Below, one piece after another: positions 24,205-34,689 of a stretch of 64,000 nucleotides of DNA (the stretch's first letter is position 1; the number at the start of each line of letters is the position of its first letter). The stretch spans positions 14,524,969 through 14,588,968 of the forward strand of contig NC_034016.1 in NCBI RefSeq assembly GCF_000346465.2, written 5' to 3'. Both the position numbers and the translations under genes were made by a program. Source of the stretch: Prunus persica. Its lineage: Eukaryota > Streptophyta > Magnoliopsida > Rosales > Rosaceae. Below the pieces are notes generated by a model. The model saw only the letters and a program-made list of their open reading frames with translations, ran no database searches and was not told where the DNA came from.

Positions 24205-25345
24205 ATGACTTCTTCTATCGAAACCGGAGGGGCTTGGAGCACCATGGAAGATGTTTCCTTGTGTGAGGCTTGGCTCCAAATTTGTCATTGTCCCTTGTCC
24301 GGCAATGAGATAAAATTTTTTCATATGTGGAAAAAAATTCATGCCGAATTTTGTGAAAAAATACCGGGGTCTACTCGTACGGAGATGACATTATCTAGTA
24401 GGTGGAAAAATCTCAATAAAGAGTTGGGAAAATGGAGAGATGCATTGGCAAAAGCGATGGACAACTATAGAAACGGGAAAAATCGTACTAACGAGGTAAG
24501 TATTTTATAATTTTTGTTTTATTAAGTTTAATCTCCTAATATATATATTTTGTTAATATTTATTGCATTTTTAATATTTTATTAATATTTCTTGCATTTT
24601 AAATATGTTGTTAATATTTATTGCATTTTCAATATTTTGTTAATATTTCTTGCATTTTTAATATTTTGTTAATATTTCTTGCATTTTCAATATATTGTTA
24701 ATATTTCTTGCATTTCCAATTGTTTCTTAATTTTTCTTGCACTTCTAATTTATTTGTAAGGTTAATTGCATTTGCATTTTTTTTTTTTTTTGGTTACTTG
24801 CATATCCAATATATTTTAAATATTTATTGCATTTCCATCTTTTTGTTAAAAAGATGATTCAAGCACAGATGTGGTTCAGTGCAACCGGGGGTGGCAAAAA
24901 AAGTTTCAACCATCATGAATGTTGGGAGGTGGTGAAATATTGCAAACGCTTCATAATTATTCCGATAGGTCCCGCCGTTGTGTTAAACGAGACGCCACTC
25001 CGTGATTCAATGACATCGGATTCACCTCTCGATTCCCCTATGAGTCAAGACTCACCCATCGAAAAGGAGCTGAGACCCATTGGCCGAAAGGTTGCGAAGG
25101 CAAAGAAAGCGGATAATTCAAGCAATAATAATTCAAAGTTTTTGGAGGAAATTGCAAGGCAAAACGGCATAAAAATTGAAATGGAGCAGAAACGCCAGGA
25201 TAACGAGTCGGCCCTTCAAGTCGAGTATACACGAGAAAGGGAGTATTTGCGCAAAAAAAATATGGACAAGACGGATCGGGAAACCATGGCGATGGATACA
25301 AGCCATATGTCCCCTGAAACAAAACAATTTTGGAAGCTAGAATGA
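24205..25345 (+). CDS. Harbinger accessory DNA-binding protein (Myb/trihelix-like), two exons
   Basis: Exon 1 is 24205-24495 (97 codons, donor G|GTAAGT) and exon 2 is 24854-25345 (acceptor AAAAAG|ATG), together about 260 residues with no interruption. Exon 1 encodes a trihelix/Myb-like segment (WSTMEDVSLCEAWLQI; FHMWKKIHAEF; RTEMTLSSRWKNLNKELGKW). Exon 2 has the NAM-associated-type region (QMWFSATGGGKKSFNHHECW...VVKYCKRF), a Ser/Asp/Pro-rich linker and a charged C-terminal helix likely to form a coiled coil. In PIF/Harbinger elements this protein helps bring the transposase to the ends and into the nucleus. The intron (24496-24853) is built of imperfect repeats of TTAATATTTCTTGCATTTT. It is the only element gene that still looks intact. 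Confidence 0.8.
24541..24840 (+). repeat. AT-rich minisatellite in the Harbinger intron
   Basis: At least seven imperfect units of roughly 28-40 bp, built on TGTTAATATTTCTTGCATTTT, fill most of the intron. Confidence 0.7.
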
Positions 25346-25737
25346 AGGGATGTTATGAGAAGAAGACTTTTCCGGGATGATGGGCCTAGCAACACGGATT
25401 GGTTAAATGATGGAAACCATTAAATTAGTTAGCATACCTTTTGTGTATTTATATTTTTCATGTTTTCTATTAAAGTTGTTGTAATTCATGTATTTTATTT
25501 TAGTAGTAGTAATTGTTAATGACTTGTATTGGATTTCTTTATTTAATAAACAAAGCATTCAATAAAATACCTTTTTATTCAACATATTCCATACTTCAAA
25601 CAAAACAAAATTAAAATAAAAAAAACTACAAACAAGGCACAATAATAATAACAAACCACAACCAAAGCATCATAAATAAAAAAACAACACAACCTAACCA
25701 TAACTAAATAAAACATAACCAAAGCATCTATACTCCA

Positions 25738-27107
25738 TCATTCATCTTCATTGCCTTTCACCGCCCATAGATGCTCCATCAAGTGAACTTGACGCATTTC
25801 ATGAATATACGAAGATTGCATCTCTGTATATCGATCTATCATCCGGGTCATGAAACGACCATCCCTTACCAACAGTTCCGGCTCAAACGGTTCTCCACTT
25901 GGCCCCATGGGACTTTCATAAATCCGTGTCAAGGCCGTGTTCATTGGATCCGGTTCGTAAACCTCTAAAGCATCATAATCGTACTCATCCTCCACAATCA
26001 TATTATGGAGGATGATGCAAGTCATCATAATGCTTCTGAGGATCTCCTCATCAAACATACGGGCTGCACCTCGAATAATCAACCACCGAGCTTGAAGGAT
26101 GCCAAAACACCTTTCGACATCTTTCCTGTATCCTTCTTGATAGGTAGCAAATAATTTTTGCTTCTGGGATCGGGGATTCGGAATAGATTTGACAAAAGTG
26201 GTCCACCTTGGGTAGATGCCGTCAGCTAGATAATACCCCGTCTGGTACACTGTATTGTTAACTTAATAGGTGATATTGGGGCCCTGGCCTCTCAATACAT
26301 TGTTGAAGACCGGGGAGTGACCCAGCACGTTGAGGTCATTTTGGGATCCTGCAACTCCAAAGAAGGCATGCCAAACCCATGTGTCGAAGCCAGCAACGGC
26401 TTCAAGGATGATACTTTTTTGGCCTTTTCTATTTCCTTAATCACCTTGCAAGGCAGTTGGGCAATTCTTCCATTGCCAGTGCATGTAGTCGATCCTACCA
26501 ATCATTCCTGAAAATCCTCGAGCTTCGGCTTTTTGTAGAAGCCGTTGGAGGTCCCTGGGAGTAGGTCTACGCAGGTAGTCCTTAGTGTACAGAGTTTCAA
26601 CTGCTTGACAAAATCTTACCAAAGCCTCCAACGTAGTGGAGTTTCCCATCCGGGCAATCTCATCCACATGATCAGCAGATGCTCCATACGCCAACATTCG
26701 TATAACAGCTGTAAGCTTTTGCTCCGGAAGAAGTCCCAAAATCCCAGCAGCATCACACTTTTGAACAAAGTACGCATCATAATTGCAAATATCATGCATG
26801 ACTTTATTGAACAAATGGGGTTGCATTCTAAATCGCCTTCGAAAATCAACATCAGAGTACAAAGAAGTTGAGATAAAATAATGTTCCAAAAGATTCTTAC
26901 CTCGAGAATGCCTATGTCTGTCCACATTCCGGCGGCGGCCGACTTGTGAACCAAGGCGGCGACCTTGGTTCTCTTCATCTTGCAAAGCCACTGCTATACA
27001 ACTTATTCATCGACTTGTCTCTGCAACTCATTGATTTCATCTGCTCTACGGTTTCTTTCATTTGTTTCTCGCTCTTGCCTCTCCAAGCATCTCCTAAAAT
27101 CTTCCAT
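25738..27107 (-). pseudogene. PIF/Harbinger DDE transposase, broken by nonsense codons
   Basis: Minus-strand reading from about ATG 27107 gives a charged N-terminus that hits a stop near 27003 and shifts frame. From 26991 the frame matches plant Harbinger transposases: FRRRFRMQPHLFNKVMHDI, then GRIDYMHWQWKNCP (first catalytic Asp), SQNDLNVL (second Asp) and KDVERCFGILQARW (Glu). In-frame TAA codons lie at 26434-26436 (just after CPTALQGD) and about 26261-26263, so the triad is split over three pieces. GRIDYMH departs from the more usual GSIDCMH. Activity in cis is not expected. Confidence 0.9.
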
Positions 27108-27628
27108 TGAGAATGAATTTAGTATGAATTCTAAACTATGAGAAATGAAAATATAGAAAGATGTGGTGTGAGAGGTATGAGCTGAATCTCTGGTTTTATA
27201 GAAAATTTTGGCAAGATAGACATGTCACGTGGCTTGATTTGATTGGATGAAAATCTTATCTGAATTATCTGAATTTTGAATTTTGAAATTCATCTGAAAT
27301 TTGAACCCAAAAATTTATTTGAATTTTGAATTTTGAAATTCATCCAAAATTTGAACCCAAAAATCTTATCCGAAAATTTTATCCGATTATGAATAGTCTT
27401 GACACGTAGAAACCCGGAAATCTTATCCGAAAATATTATCCAAATTAATTATTTTCATTAAAAAATTTGTGAAAAAAATAAAAAAAATGAATAGTAATTG
27501 CCCTTAGCCATGGCAATGGGTGGAAACACAAAATACTATTTGTAAGGGCAACCACTATTCATGTGAATAGTGGCTGCCCTAGCTCCTCCTTTGCCATAGC
27601 TAAGGGCAAATGGGTGTAGTTGCTCTTA

Positions 27629-28989
27629 AGCATTTGGTGAGACTGGTTACTCTAGAAGTTTTTTTATAAAAAAAAGTATATGCTTTTGAGCATGGTTAGT
27701 AAAATACAGAAGAGAAAAAGTATGTATAAAATACGTATGTAAAAATACAAAATGAAAAGTTTGGTGAAAAATATGTATTATTTTTATTCAATATTATGTG
27801 AAAAATATGTATAATATGTGAATTTTGTCTGTATATATTATTAATTTTTTTTTAACAATACATATACTAAATGTGAAAAATACATATATACATATATAAT
27901 ATATATATTGTATAGAAAAATACATGTATAAAAATATTTACGTATATATAATACGAATACTATACTTGAAAATGCTAACTAGGCTTTTCAATATAATCAG
28001 TATAATCTGATCATCATTGCCATTGTTTTCCCTGGACACTACAAAGATATATGGGCTAATAATTAATGCACGAAGTGTTTAGATTTTTGCGCAAATATTT
28101 TTTGGGTTTTTTCTTGGTAAGTTGAATATCTTTGTCTCGAGCGCCGGCACGCAGATACCCCCCATCCGAACCAAACGACAAGAGCGCCATGTTTAAGTTT
28201 TGACTGTTCCCGTGCAAAGTGAGAGCCAATACATCACATGAAGGTCGCCAAGTGCATGCTTTGGAAAGAAAATGTTGGTAGTACGTCCGGACCTACCAAC
28301 TTCATCTTGACTAGAGTTCATTTCCCAAAATTATAAATTTAGCTCATCCCCACATTTAAATTAAAGCCCACTGTATTTTCTTCTATAATTTTTTTATCAT
28401 TGTTTATTACTTTTAAGAGATTCTTTTACTAACCATATTCTTCCATAATTTATTTCTCACTGTTTTAATCGTTGATATTACAATTTACAATTAATGAACC
28501 AAAGTACATTTTTAAAATGAAGTTTTCGAAAGAAGTACCAAATTTGAATCTTCCCCTTTTACTCATCACAAGAAAAAAAATATCCCTTAAGTGTTAGAAA
28601 TTATAAACGTTTATAGTTTCTCTCAAATTTCTCTCAAAATAGCAGCAAGTTAAATTTAGAGGGGCAGACGTGAATGATATAAGTATTTTAACAACCCTCT
28701 ATAGGTATGGCTACATAAAACAAGGTAACGAGATTATCTTTATTCTTTTACTAGAGGGGCAGACGTGCATGATATATATGTAGTCTTTCAAGGAACATTC
28801 TGGCTTTGAAGTTATCTCCTATTCTTAGCTAGGCAGCCCAAATCTCTAGGCATATGCACATCACATCATGGGGATCATTGTATTTTGCTTCAGCAAATCC
28901 AATTTTTTTAACGTAAAACACCAAACTCAGTGATAAAACTAAACTAAAAATAAAAGGAATAAAATTTAAACAATCTGAATGAGATGAGA
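27629..28989. other. Non-coding, collinear with block B
   Basis: Aligns with 53418-54249 and 59443-60198. The unoccupied TAGCT target of the large block-B LTR is at 28340-28344. AT-rich with ATGTATATAATA-type runs near 27780-27970. No gene seen. Confidence 0.6.
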
Positions 28990-29202
28990 TTAGCAGGGGA
29001 TTTGAGAAGTGAACCACTCGCCCAACTCCAGAGCCAACTCCACGACCACCGTCACGCACAAACAGCACGGGCATATGCAAGTCAGCAACAATCCGACGAT
29101 CCAGATAACGATGCCGACGATGGAGAGGACGAGGGAGAGGAGAGCAAAAGGAAGGCCGAGCAGAAAGCCCAGAGGCCTGCAATCACCTTCTGAAGAGCAC
29201 AT
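28990..29202 (-). CDS. TAXIMIN-like cysteine-rich small membrane/secreted peptide
   Basis: 70 residues from ATG 29202 in a single exon. Visible features are an N-terminal [15 protein letters not shown], a hydrophobic segment (about residues 11-42), the cysteine cluster [10 protein letters not shown] (about 41-50) and the C-terminal EWFTSQIPC. The arrangement matches the TAXIMIN family of small plant signalling peptides as I remember it. These peptides affect lateral-organ separation and specialised metabolism in published work; the role here is inference. Compared with the block-B copy, about seven residues (the VKAQIHV segment before MEW) are missing, leaving ELALELGEW, so the C-terminal spacer is short. 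A pyrimidine-rich leader lies just upstream. Whether it is functional is uncertain. Confidence 0.75.
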   Translation of the reverse strand: MCSSEGDCRPLGFLLGLPFALLSLVLSIVGIVIWIVGLLLTCICPCCLCVTVVVELALELGEWFTSQIPC

Positions 29203-30303
29203 TTTCTCTCACTCTCTTTCTTCTTCTTCTTTTTCTGGGATTTTGGTTCTTCAGCAGCAACTGCTTGAGAGAGAAGAGAATGGAGAGAGACTTGTTTAGT
29301 AATGGGAGACGGCACACGCTGTGTGTTGTATTGTTGGAAATTTCTTGTGCTTTTCTGGAAATAGTTATAGTTACTTGGACTAGGGATACCAGTCCATGAC
29401 TTTGACTCTATTAAGACAATTTCATTGTCTGGGATAAATATTGGGCTTCTTAGATGGAGTTCCTATTTTGTTTAGATATAATGGATACAGGATATCAATA
29501 TTGGTATAAACAAAGAGTTTGTCCTTTTTTTAAAACTTAATTACTTCCAATGCCATTAAATAGAAAAGATAAATAGATCGACACATCCCAACTTTCATGA
29601 TTAGTTCCTACAATCATGCTCATTCCGTCCAAAGCGTTTCAGATTTCGTCCTAATCGTTGCAAATTTCTTGCTACAGTAATGGAGATTTTTTTGGGTATG
29701 AAAATTTTAGGAACCTGATTGTCAAAAGTAAGAAATCAATTGTTGACAAAATAGGGATTGGGTCTTCTGACATTGGGTTGTTGGAGTGCAATTCCTCACA
29801 TAGGGTTGAATAGATTCCCTTTCAATGTAAACGCTTTAGTGGTTGGACGCAGTCAGGGGTGCTTCTGACTTAATTGAGAAAGAACCTTCCTTTCATATTT
29901 GAACCTTCTTCTTTGGAAAAAAAAAAACCCATGAATTTGAATGTAGATCTTAAATTAAACGAAACAAAATATTTTATAATCCCTAAATAATAAAAAATTA
30001 TTTGGAAATGTTTTTTTTATGGAAATTATTTGTTTTCCTTAAACACCTACCTGTTGTGTAGGTAGCATTAGCAAACTATGCCTATAACACAGGTTTTTTC
30101 CTCAGAAAAGTACATAGATTCTACATCTGTTATTTAATTATACTTGGCGAACAGGTAGACGACAAAAAATACCTAGGTAGAAACATATGAGATGAAGTTT
30201 TCTTCAACGCTAAGAATGTGATACCTGTATCAAAGGTAACTAATTCATATTGTACATTTACCATAAGATGGCAGTCAATGTAAACAAAGATACAACGAAT
30301 AGC
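29203..30303. other. Non-coding DNA 5' of TAXIMIN A
   Basis: 29203-29440 aligns with 60421-60655. Beyond 29440 block B has lost the corresponding sequence. No gene recognised. Confidence 0.55.
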
Positions 30304-30396
30304 TGAAAGGACCCGCTCCGAATTTTTCCGAAACCCGAGGCGAACCTTTTGAAATTCCCGACATCACCCCGATGCCAGGTCCACTTACCAAATACC

Positions 30397-30428
30397 GAGA
30401 CTTCCTACCGAAATTTCGGCAGAGTCTC
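30397..30428 (-). repeat. 3'-terminal LTR hairpin (copy 2)
   Basis: Minus-strand sense GAGACT + CTGCCGAAA pairs with TTTCGGTAG + AGTCTC (one G-T wobble). Homologous to 59073-59104 and 1740-1771. Confidence 0.75.
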
Positions 30429-30670
30429 CCCTAAAAATTGGATATTCCCAAAATTTATACCTGCATGAAAACGCATTGAATATTCCCAACTGGCAGCATG
30501 CACAATATAATTCATGCAATTCACACAAATGGCCTTCGACCTTCCAATAATTCTTAACCAACTACCAAACATGCTAACAAAATAATTCGTGCCTTAAACA
30601 AGGCAAACAATTCAAATCTAAATTATGACTAACCTTTAGTCTGCGGCTGTACATAATAACCTTAGGCTGC

Positions 30671-30706
30671 CTACGTACCCTCCTTGAGGGATCAAGCCAC
30701 ACGTAG
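30671..30706 (-). repeat. Conserved two-tier hairpin motif CTACGT...ACGTAG
   Basis: Outer stem CTACGT/ACGTAG and inner stem CCCTC/GAGGG enclosing AA, with GGCTTGAT on the 5' side. The same motif occurs at 56362-56396, 58834-58869 and, split by an insertion, at 56553-56557/59199-59228. Confidence 0.7.
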
Positions 30707-30775
30707 ATCTTCCATAAAACCCACTTCTACACATCGGCGATACCTTATTTCATTTCTCTGTATTTCACATATTCT

Positions 30776-31421
30776 CCCCATACGCCGGTACAACCAACGC
30801 CACGTATGGGGCCTGTCAACACGCCAGATAACCTACGCCACGTGCGACCATGCCATACTATCATAATATCTCCCCATACGCCGGTACAACCAACGCCACG
30901 TATGGGGCCTGTCCCAACGCCGGATAACCTACGCCACGTGAGACCTGAACATCATATTACATAGCTCCCCATACGCCGGTACAACCAACGCCACGTATGG
31001 GGTCTGTCGACACGCCGGATAACCTACGCCACGTGCGACCTCAACACAATATCACATAATCTCCCCATACACCGGTACAACCAACGCCACGTATGGGGCC
31101 TGTCTCAACGTTGGATAACCTACGCCACGCGGGACCTCAATATCATATCACAAATCTCCCCATACGCCGGTACAACCAACGCCACGTATGGGGTCTGTCG
31201 ACACGCCGGATAACCTACGCCACGTGCGACCTCAACACAATATCACATAATCTCCCCATACGCCGGTACAACCAACGCCACGTATGGGGCCTGTCTCAAC
31301 GCCGGATAACCTACGCCACGTGAGACCTGAACATCATATTACATAGCTCCCCATACGCCGGTACAACCAACGCCACGTATGGGGCCTGTCCCAACGCCGG
31401 ATAACCTACGCCACGCGGGAC
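30776..31421 (-). repeat. Array of 14 hairpins, about 95-bp period (LTR copy 2)
   Basis: Two hairpin types alternate. Type Y has CCCCATACG/CGTATGGGG around a loop TGGCGTTGGTTGTACCGG. Type X has GTC(N)C-ACG / CGT-T-G(N')GAC around TGGCGTAGGTTATCCGG. Seven of each are seen (sense is the minus strand). The variable X pair is Watson-Crick in four units, G-T wobble in two and mismatched (C-A, near 31102) in one. Confidence 0.85.
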
Positions 31422-32622
31422 CTAACTTTCACTTGGTGGTACTTGTAGTGAATCCAACATCCGAGGAGGTACCTAAAGTAGTGCGTATAGCACTCCAAAC
31501 TGACACTCTAGACTCTGTTGTACCCTTATACAACCATATATAATTATAGTTATATAAATTAATTCTAATATTGTGTAACCCTCCACAATCATCTAGCACC
31601 CGATAATCCCCCCTAGAAAGGTGAGATTACTCCTGGAGACTCATGGTCAACCAAGGGTCAAACTACTCTAACCCTGGTCAACCGGACCTGCACAACCCAC
31701 GACCTCCAATTTCTGATCCAGAAGTCCCTATGGGTTCTACCAGGTATAGGACACTTGTCCTGCGAGTTTGGTTCAGATCGGACGGTCGGATTGTTCACAA
31801 TCGCACGATCTGACAATTAATATAAAATATAAACTTTAAATCATTATTCGGAACATCCGGGCCTCCGATTCACGATCCGTGAATTCCTACACGATCCTAG
31901 AAATACCTAGATTAACATATATTAAATTTGGGATCATCCAACGGTCCCAACCTATCGAACCCGGATAACGCACACTATGCGATTATCCGTTCGATAGTCA
32001 AACGACGTCCGAATTGAGATCCGCGAAATCCTACGCACTCGTGACAACCTAAGGATCTCATCGGAACACATCGCTACTTTTTCTATAGTGCCCACGCGCC
32101 GCCGCAAGCGCTGGTAGCGCATGGGTACCCAAAGCAATAACGCTTCACCGGAAAATCTCAAAACCATGGCTACAAACTCCTACCCTAGGTATAACACCCT
32201 ATTTGGAGCCACTTTTGTTCTTGGACCTACCCCAAAAAGTGGCCGGAAATAGCCGATCACGGCGGCCGAAGTTCGGCCGATTTTCAATTCGAAAATCGAA
32301 TTGTCTACGCTAAAAATCGATCTAATCCTACCCAACCATCAGCTAAAGCATGAAAAATAGGTGAGAAACCATACCTTGCTCGTCGGATTTGGTGGCTGGA
32401 GGAGGGAGATCGAGCTCCTTGAATTTTGGGTTAAAACCGGTCGGATTTTTGCATTTTCCGGCGAGCACAGGTGGTTCCAGTGGCTGAGATTGGTCGGGAT
32501 GGAAAGAGGAAGATGGCACGGTTCTTTTGGGACTGGTGCCACCCCGAGCGGTGGCCGGGTGCGGCGGCGGCAGCCCAAAAACCGCCGCTGTGAACAGCAA
32601 CAGGGGGGGCTGTTCTGCGCGC

Positions 32623-32663
<41 letters not shown>

Positions 32664-33226
32664 CTGATTTTATAAAAAAAATTCCATTTCGAAATATTTA
32701 CGATTGTGCCACTGGGCTTCTTTTGACCATATCTCTCTCGTTACAACTCCGATTCAAGCCCACTACGTGTCTATGAACTCGTCTCAGTACGACCTATCCA
32801 AAAATACAAGTCACGGTCCCAAACTCTCTCCGGTTAAAAATATGACTAAAATACCCTTAAATAATTAAATAATTAAATAAGGGTAAAATTCGGGGTCGGG
32901 GTGTTACAATAGCTGTGTAATAGGTAGCTTATATCACACATTTCATAAGCTTAATTATACCTATAAATGTTAACCAGAACCGATACTAAATGACAACATG
33001 TATTACTTGGGATATATTTTTGAGATATTTTCCTTTCTATTTAATGACAAATGTGGTAAATGGCTTCAGATTATCACGTGAATTATTATTACTCAATTCA
33101 AGGCATAGGGGCAACATTGAAATAAAATATAAGGGTGAAAAAATGTAAGATCTCACATCAACCAACGGAGAGGGAGTGATGTGTCTTATATGTGCATGCC
33201 CACCTCCATCTAGCACGATGCCTTTT

Positions 33227-33332
33227 GGGAGCTCACTGACTTCGGAGTCATGGGAACTCTGAAGTTAAGCGAGTTGGAGCTAGAGCAATCTCAGAATGGG
33301 TGACTCACTGGGAAGTTGCTCGTGAGCTCCCA
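33227..33332 (+). other. 5S rRNA-like segment in Cassandra 5' LTR
   Basis: Contains GAACTCTGAAGTTAAGCG and ATGGGTGACTCACTGGGAAG, close to the conserved middle and C-box of plant 5S rRNA. The ends GGGAGCTCAC/GTGAGCTCCC can close a terminal stem. It is not a functional ribosomal gene. Confidence 0.88.
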
Positions 33333-33570
33333 GAAACAAAATCGTGAGGGCAGAGAGGGGGGCCCAAAGCGAACAATATCGTACTACAGCGGAGTCGATC
33401 CCTGGATGTGACAATTTGGTTCAAAGCCACTTCGCCGTGCGGTGCGAGTGTGCCGACGAGAACGTCGGGCCCCTAAAGGGGGTTGATTGTAAGATCCCAC
33501 ATCGACTAACGAAGAGGGGGTGATGTGCCTTATATGTGCATGCTTACCTTCATTTAACACGAGGCCTTTT

Positions 33571-33676
33571 GGGAGCTCACTGGCTTCAGAGTCATGAGAA
33601 CTCCGAAGTTAAGCGAGTTGGTGCTAGAGCAATCCCAAGATGGGTGACCCACTGGGAAGTTGCTCGTGAGCTCTTA
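33571..33676 (+). other. 5S rRNA-like segment in Cassandra 3' LTR
   Basis: GAACTCCGAAGTTAAGCG and ATGGGTGACCCACTGGGAAG are even closer to canonical 5S internal promoter sequences than the 5' LTR copy. The closing stem GGGAGCTCAC/GTGAGCTCT has weakened. Confidence 0.88.
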
Positions 33677-34126
33677 GAAACAAAACCGTGAGGGCAGAAA
33701 AGAGGGCCCAAAGCGGACAATATCGTGCTACGGCGGAGCCAATGTCGAAATGTGACAAAAAATTAAAATTAAAATATTATATCAGAAAATATTTAAATGA
33801 AGTAGAACGATGTAAATAAAATGCAACATTACTATTTGTCAAATTGTCACTAGAAGTAGAAAAGAACAATCTCTACAGGAGCAATATGCAAAAACTTTCC
33901 ATACATGCACCCATCAGGGAACAAAGCATACACAACAAGGATACAACAAAAACAGCAAAACCAATACAAACAAAGGCCAAGATGGGGTAGAGCAGTACCC
34001 ATCTATTTATCTAACGTAGTTGGGCACTCTCTAACGAGCAAACTGGACAAAGCCAGAGTAAATTGCAAGAATAACTAACCATAATTCATTGAAAAATAGG
34101 TTAGCTGTAATATTCTTGAAGATCTG

Positions 34127-34450
34127 GGTATGTATGTGGCTACCAAAAAAGCGGTTTGAGCAGTGCAATTCTGTACTCTGTCTCCTCCCGCCAGAAATAC
34201 ATGACATCGCCAGCAGCAATGCCTCTCTCCTTCACAAATACTTTCCAGTGTTTTGCCTGGAAAACTGGTTTTTTATCCCTGCCTTGTCTACCAGATAAAT
34301 AGAACACATGGACCTACCCGTTTCGTCTAAGACTCTGATTGGGACATCATGCGCTGGATCTATTTGGGGCAGGAATTCAAGCATTCCCCTTGTCACTGCT
34401 AATCTTTGATTGATGTCAGATAGCGTCAACTTTTTTTCAAATCGATTCAT
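34127..34450 (-). pseudogene. B3-domain gene, frameshifted (block A copy)
   Basis: Homologous to the intact gene at 61112-61438. From ATG 34450 (MNRFEKKLTLSDINQRLAVTRGMLEFLPQIDP) it is open through DETGR. A one-base deletion near 34315 (ACCTACCCG versus ACCTTACCCG in block B) then shifts the frame and gives an early stop. It also carries a 15-bp in-frame deletion near 34184, removing residues between the GDVMYFW and TEYRIALLKP segments. The promoter, with a TATATAGAGAG motif near 34565, is retained. Confidence 0.85.
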
Positions 34451-34609
34451 TTTTTTCTGGGGCCTCTACAAAGTTTGAGCACAAAACTAAAGCTGTCGAG
34501 CTCCGTACGGACGTAGCTAGCTGCTTATGTTGAGATGAGTTGATAATATTGGTGAGATGCAGCATATATAGAGAGACATCACTATTCATTTTGTGGGAGC
34601 TGAGTCCGG

Positions 34610-34686
34610 GGCGGAGCTAGAATTGTAAAATTAAGGGGGTCGAAGTAGAAAATACGAGTAGATAATAAAATACTTAAGTATTCAAT
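34610..34686 (+). mobile_element. Fragment of the hAT-like element also seen at 61590
   Basis: Starts GGGGCGGAGCTAGAATTG directly after GCTGAGTC, as at 61582-61600, and stops aligning at about 34686. Confidence 0.55.
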
Positions 34687-34689
34687 CAA

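Larger units (their letters stand above)
23773..27625. mobile_element. PIF/Harbinger DNA transposon (3853 bp) with decayed transposase
   Basis: Flanked by the 3-bp duplication TTA (23770-23772, 27626-27628), diagnostic for PIF/Harbinger. Block B has the empty site with one TTA (53415-53417). Termini are imperfect inverted repeats starting GAGCA(A/C). It carries the two genes expected of the superfamily in convergent orientation: a Myb/trihelix-like accessory protein (plus strand) and a DDE transposase (minus strand). The insertion therefore post-dates the segmental duplication. Confidence 0.93.
30304..32908 (-). mobile_element. Solo LTR, family H, copy 2 (2605 bp)
   Basis: In sense (minus-strand) orientation it starts TGTAACACCCCGACC and ends GGGTCCTTTCA, with a perfect 5-bp target-site duplication ATAGC (30299-30303, 32909-32913). 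No coding domains, primer-binding site or second LTR: a solo LTR left by recombination between two LTRs. The size and start motif suggest a Ty3/gypsy-type LTR. It contains the hairpin array at 30776-31421, the CTACGT/ACGTAG motif at 30671-30706 and the terminal hairpin at 30397-30428. The GA repeat near 32629-32660 and the short frames nearby are not genes. Confidence 0.95.
33144..33757 (+). mobile_element. Cassandra-type TRIM carrying 5S rRNA-derived sequence in its LTRs
   Basis: Two 270-bp LTRs (33144-33413, 33488-33757), both TGTAAGATC...TGTGACA, separated by 74 bp and flanked by the A-rich duplication AAAAA. A degenerate tRNA-Met primer site (TGGTTCAAAGCC) follows the 5' LTR and a G-rich polypurine-like stretch (AAAGGGGG) precedes the 3' LTR. 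Each LTR contains a 5S-rRNA-like segment with recognisable A box, intermediate element and C box. It has no coding capacity. The two LTRs differ at roughly 35-40 of 270 positions by eye, so it is an old insertion. It is absent from block B because that block lacks the whole 29440-33780 interval. Confidence 0.93.
3227..34686 (+). repeat. Segmental duplication, block A
   Basis: Collinear with block B (about 43047-61652). Matching anchors include 3227-3425 with 43047-43240, 8535-9025 with 43707-44215, 9746-10150 with 44211-44680, 12957-13350 with 44865-45260, 14190-18780 with 45260-50970, 18950-23770 with 50980-53417, 27626-29440 with 53415-60655 and 33780-34686 with 60760-61652. Differences are transposon insertions and deletions rather than rearrangement. 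Block A keeps about 4.3 kb (29440-33780) and about 1.95 kb (roughly 10998-12955) that are absent from block B. Boundaries were judged by eye from loss of alignment. Confidence 0.9.

Noticed and set aside
29009..29299. Plus-strand frame overlapping the TAXIMIN gene
   Set aside because: Antisense shadow; the minus strand has a recognisable peptide family with conserved Cys cluster.
33227..33676. Functional 5S rRNA genes
   Set aside because: The 5S-like segments are divergent at both ends and lie inside paired LTRs with a primer site between them, so they belong to a Cassandra TRIM.
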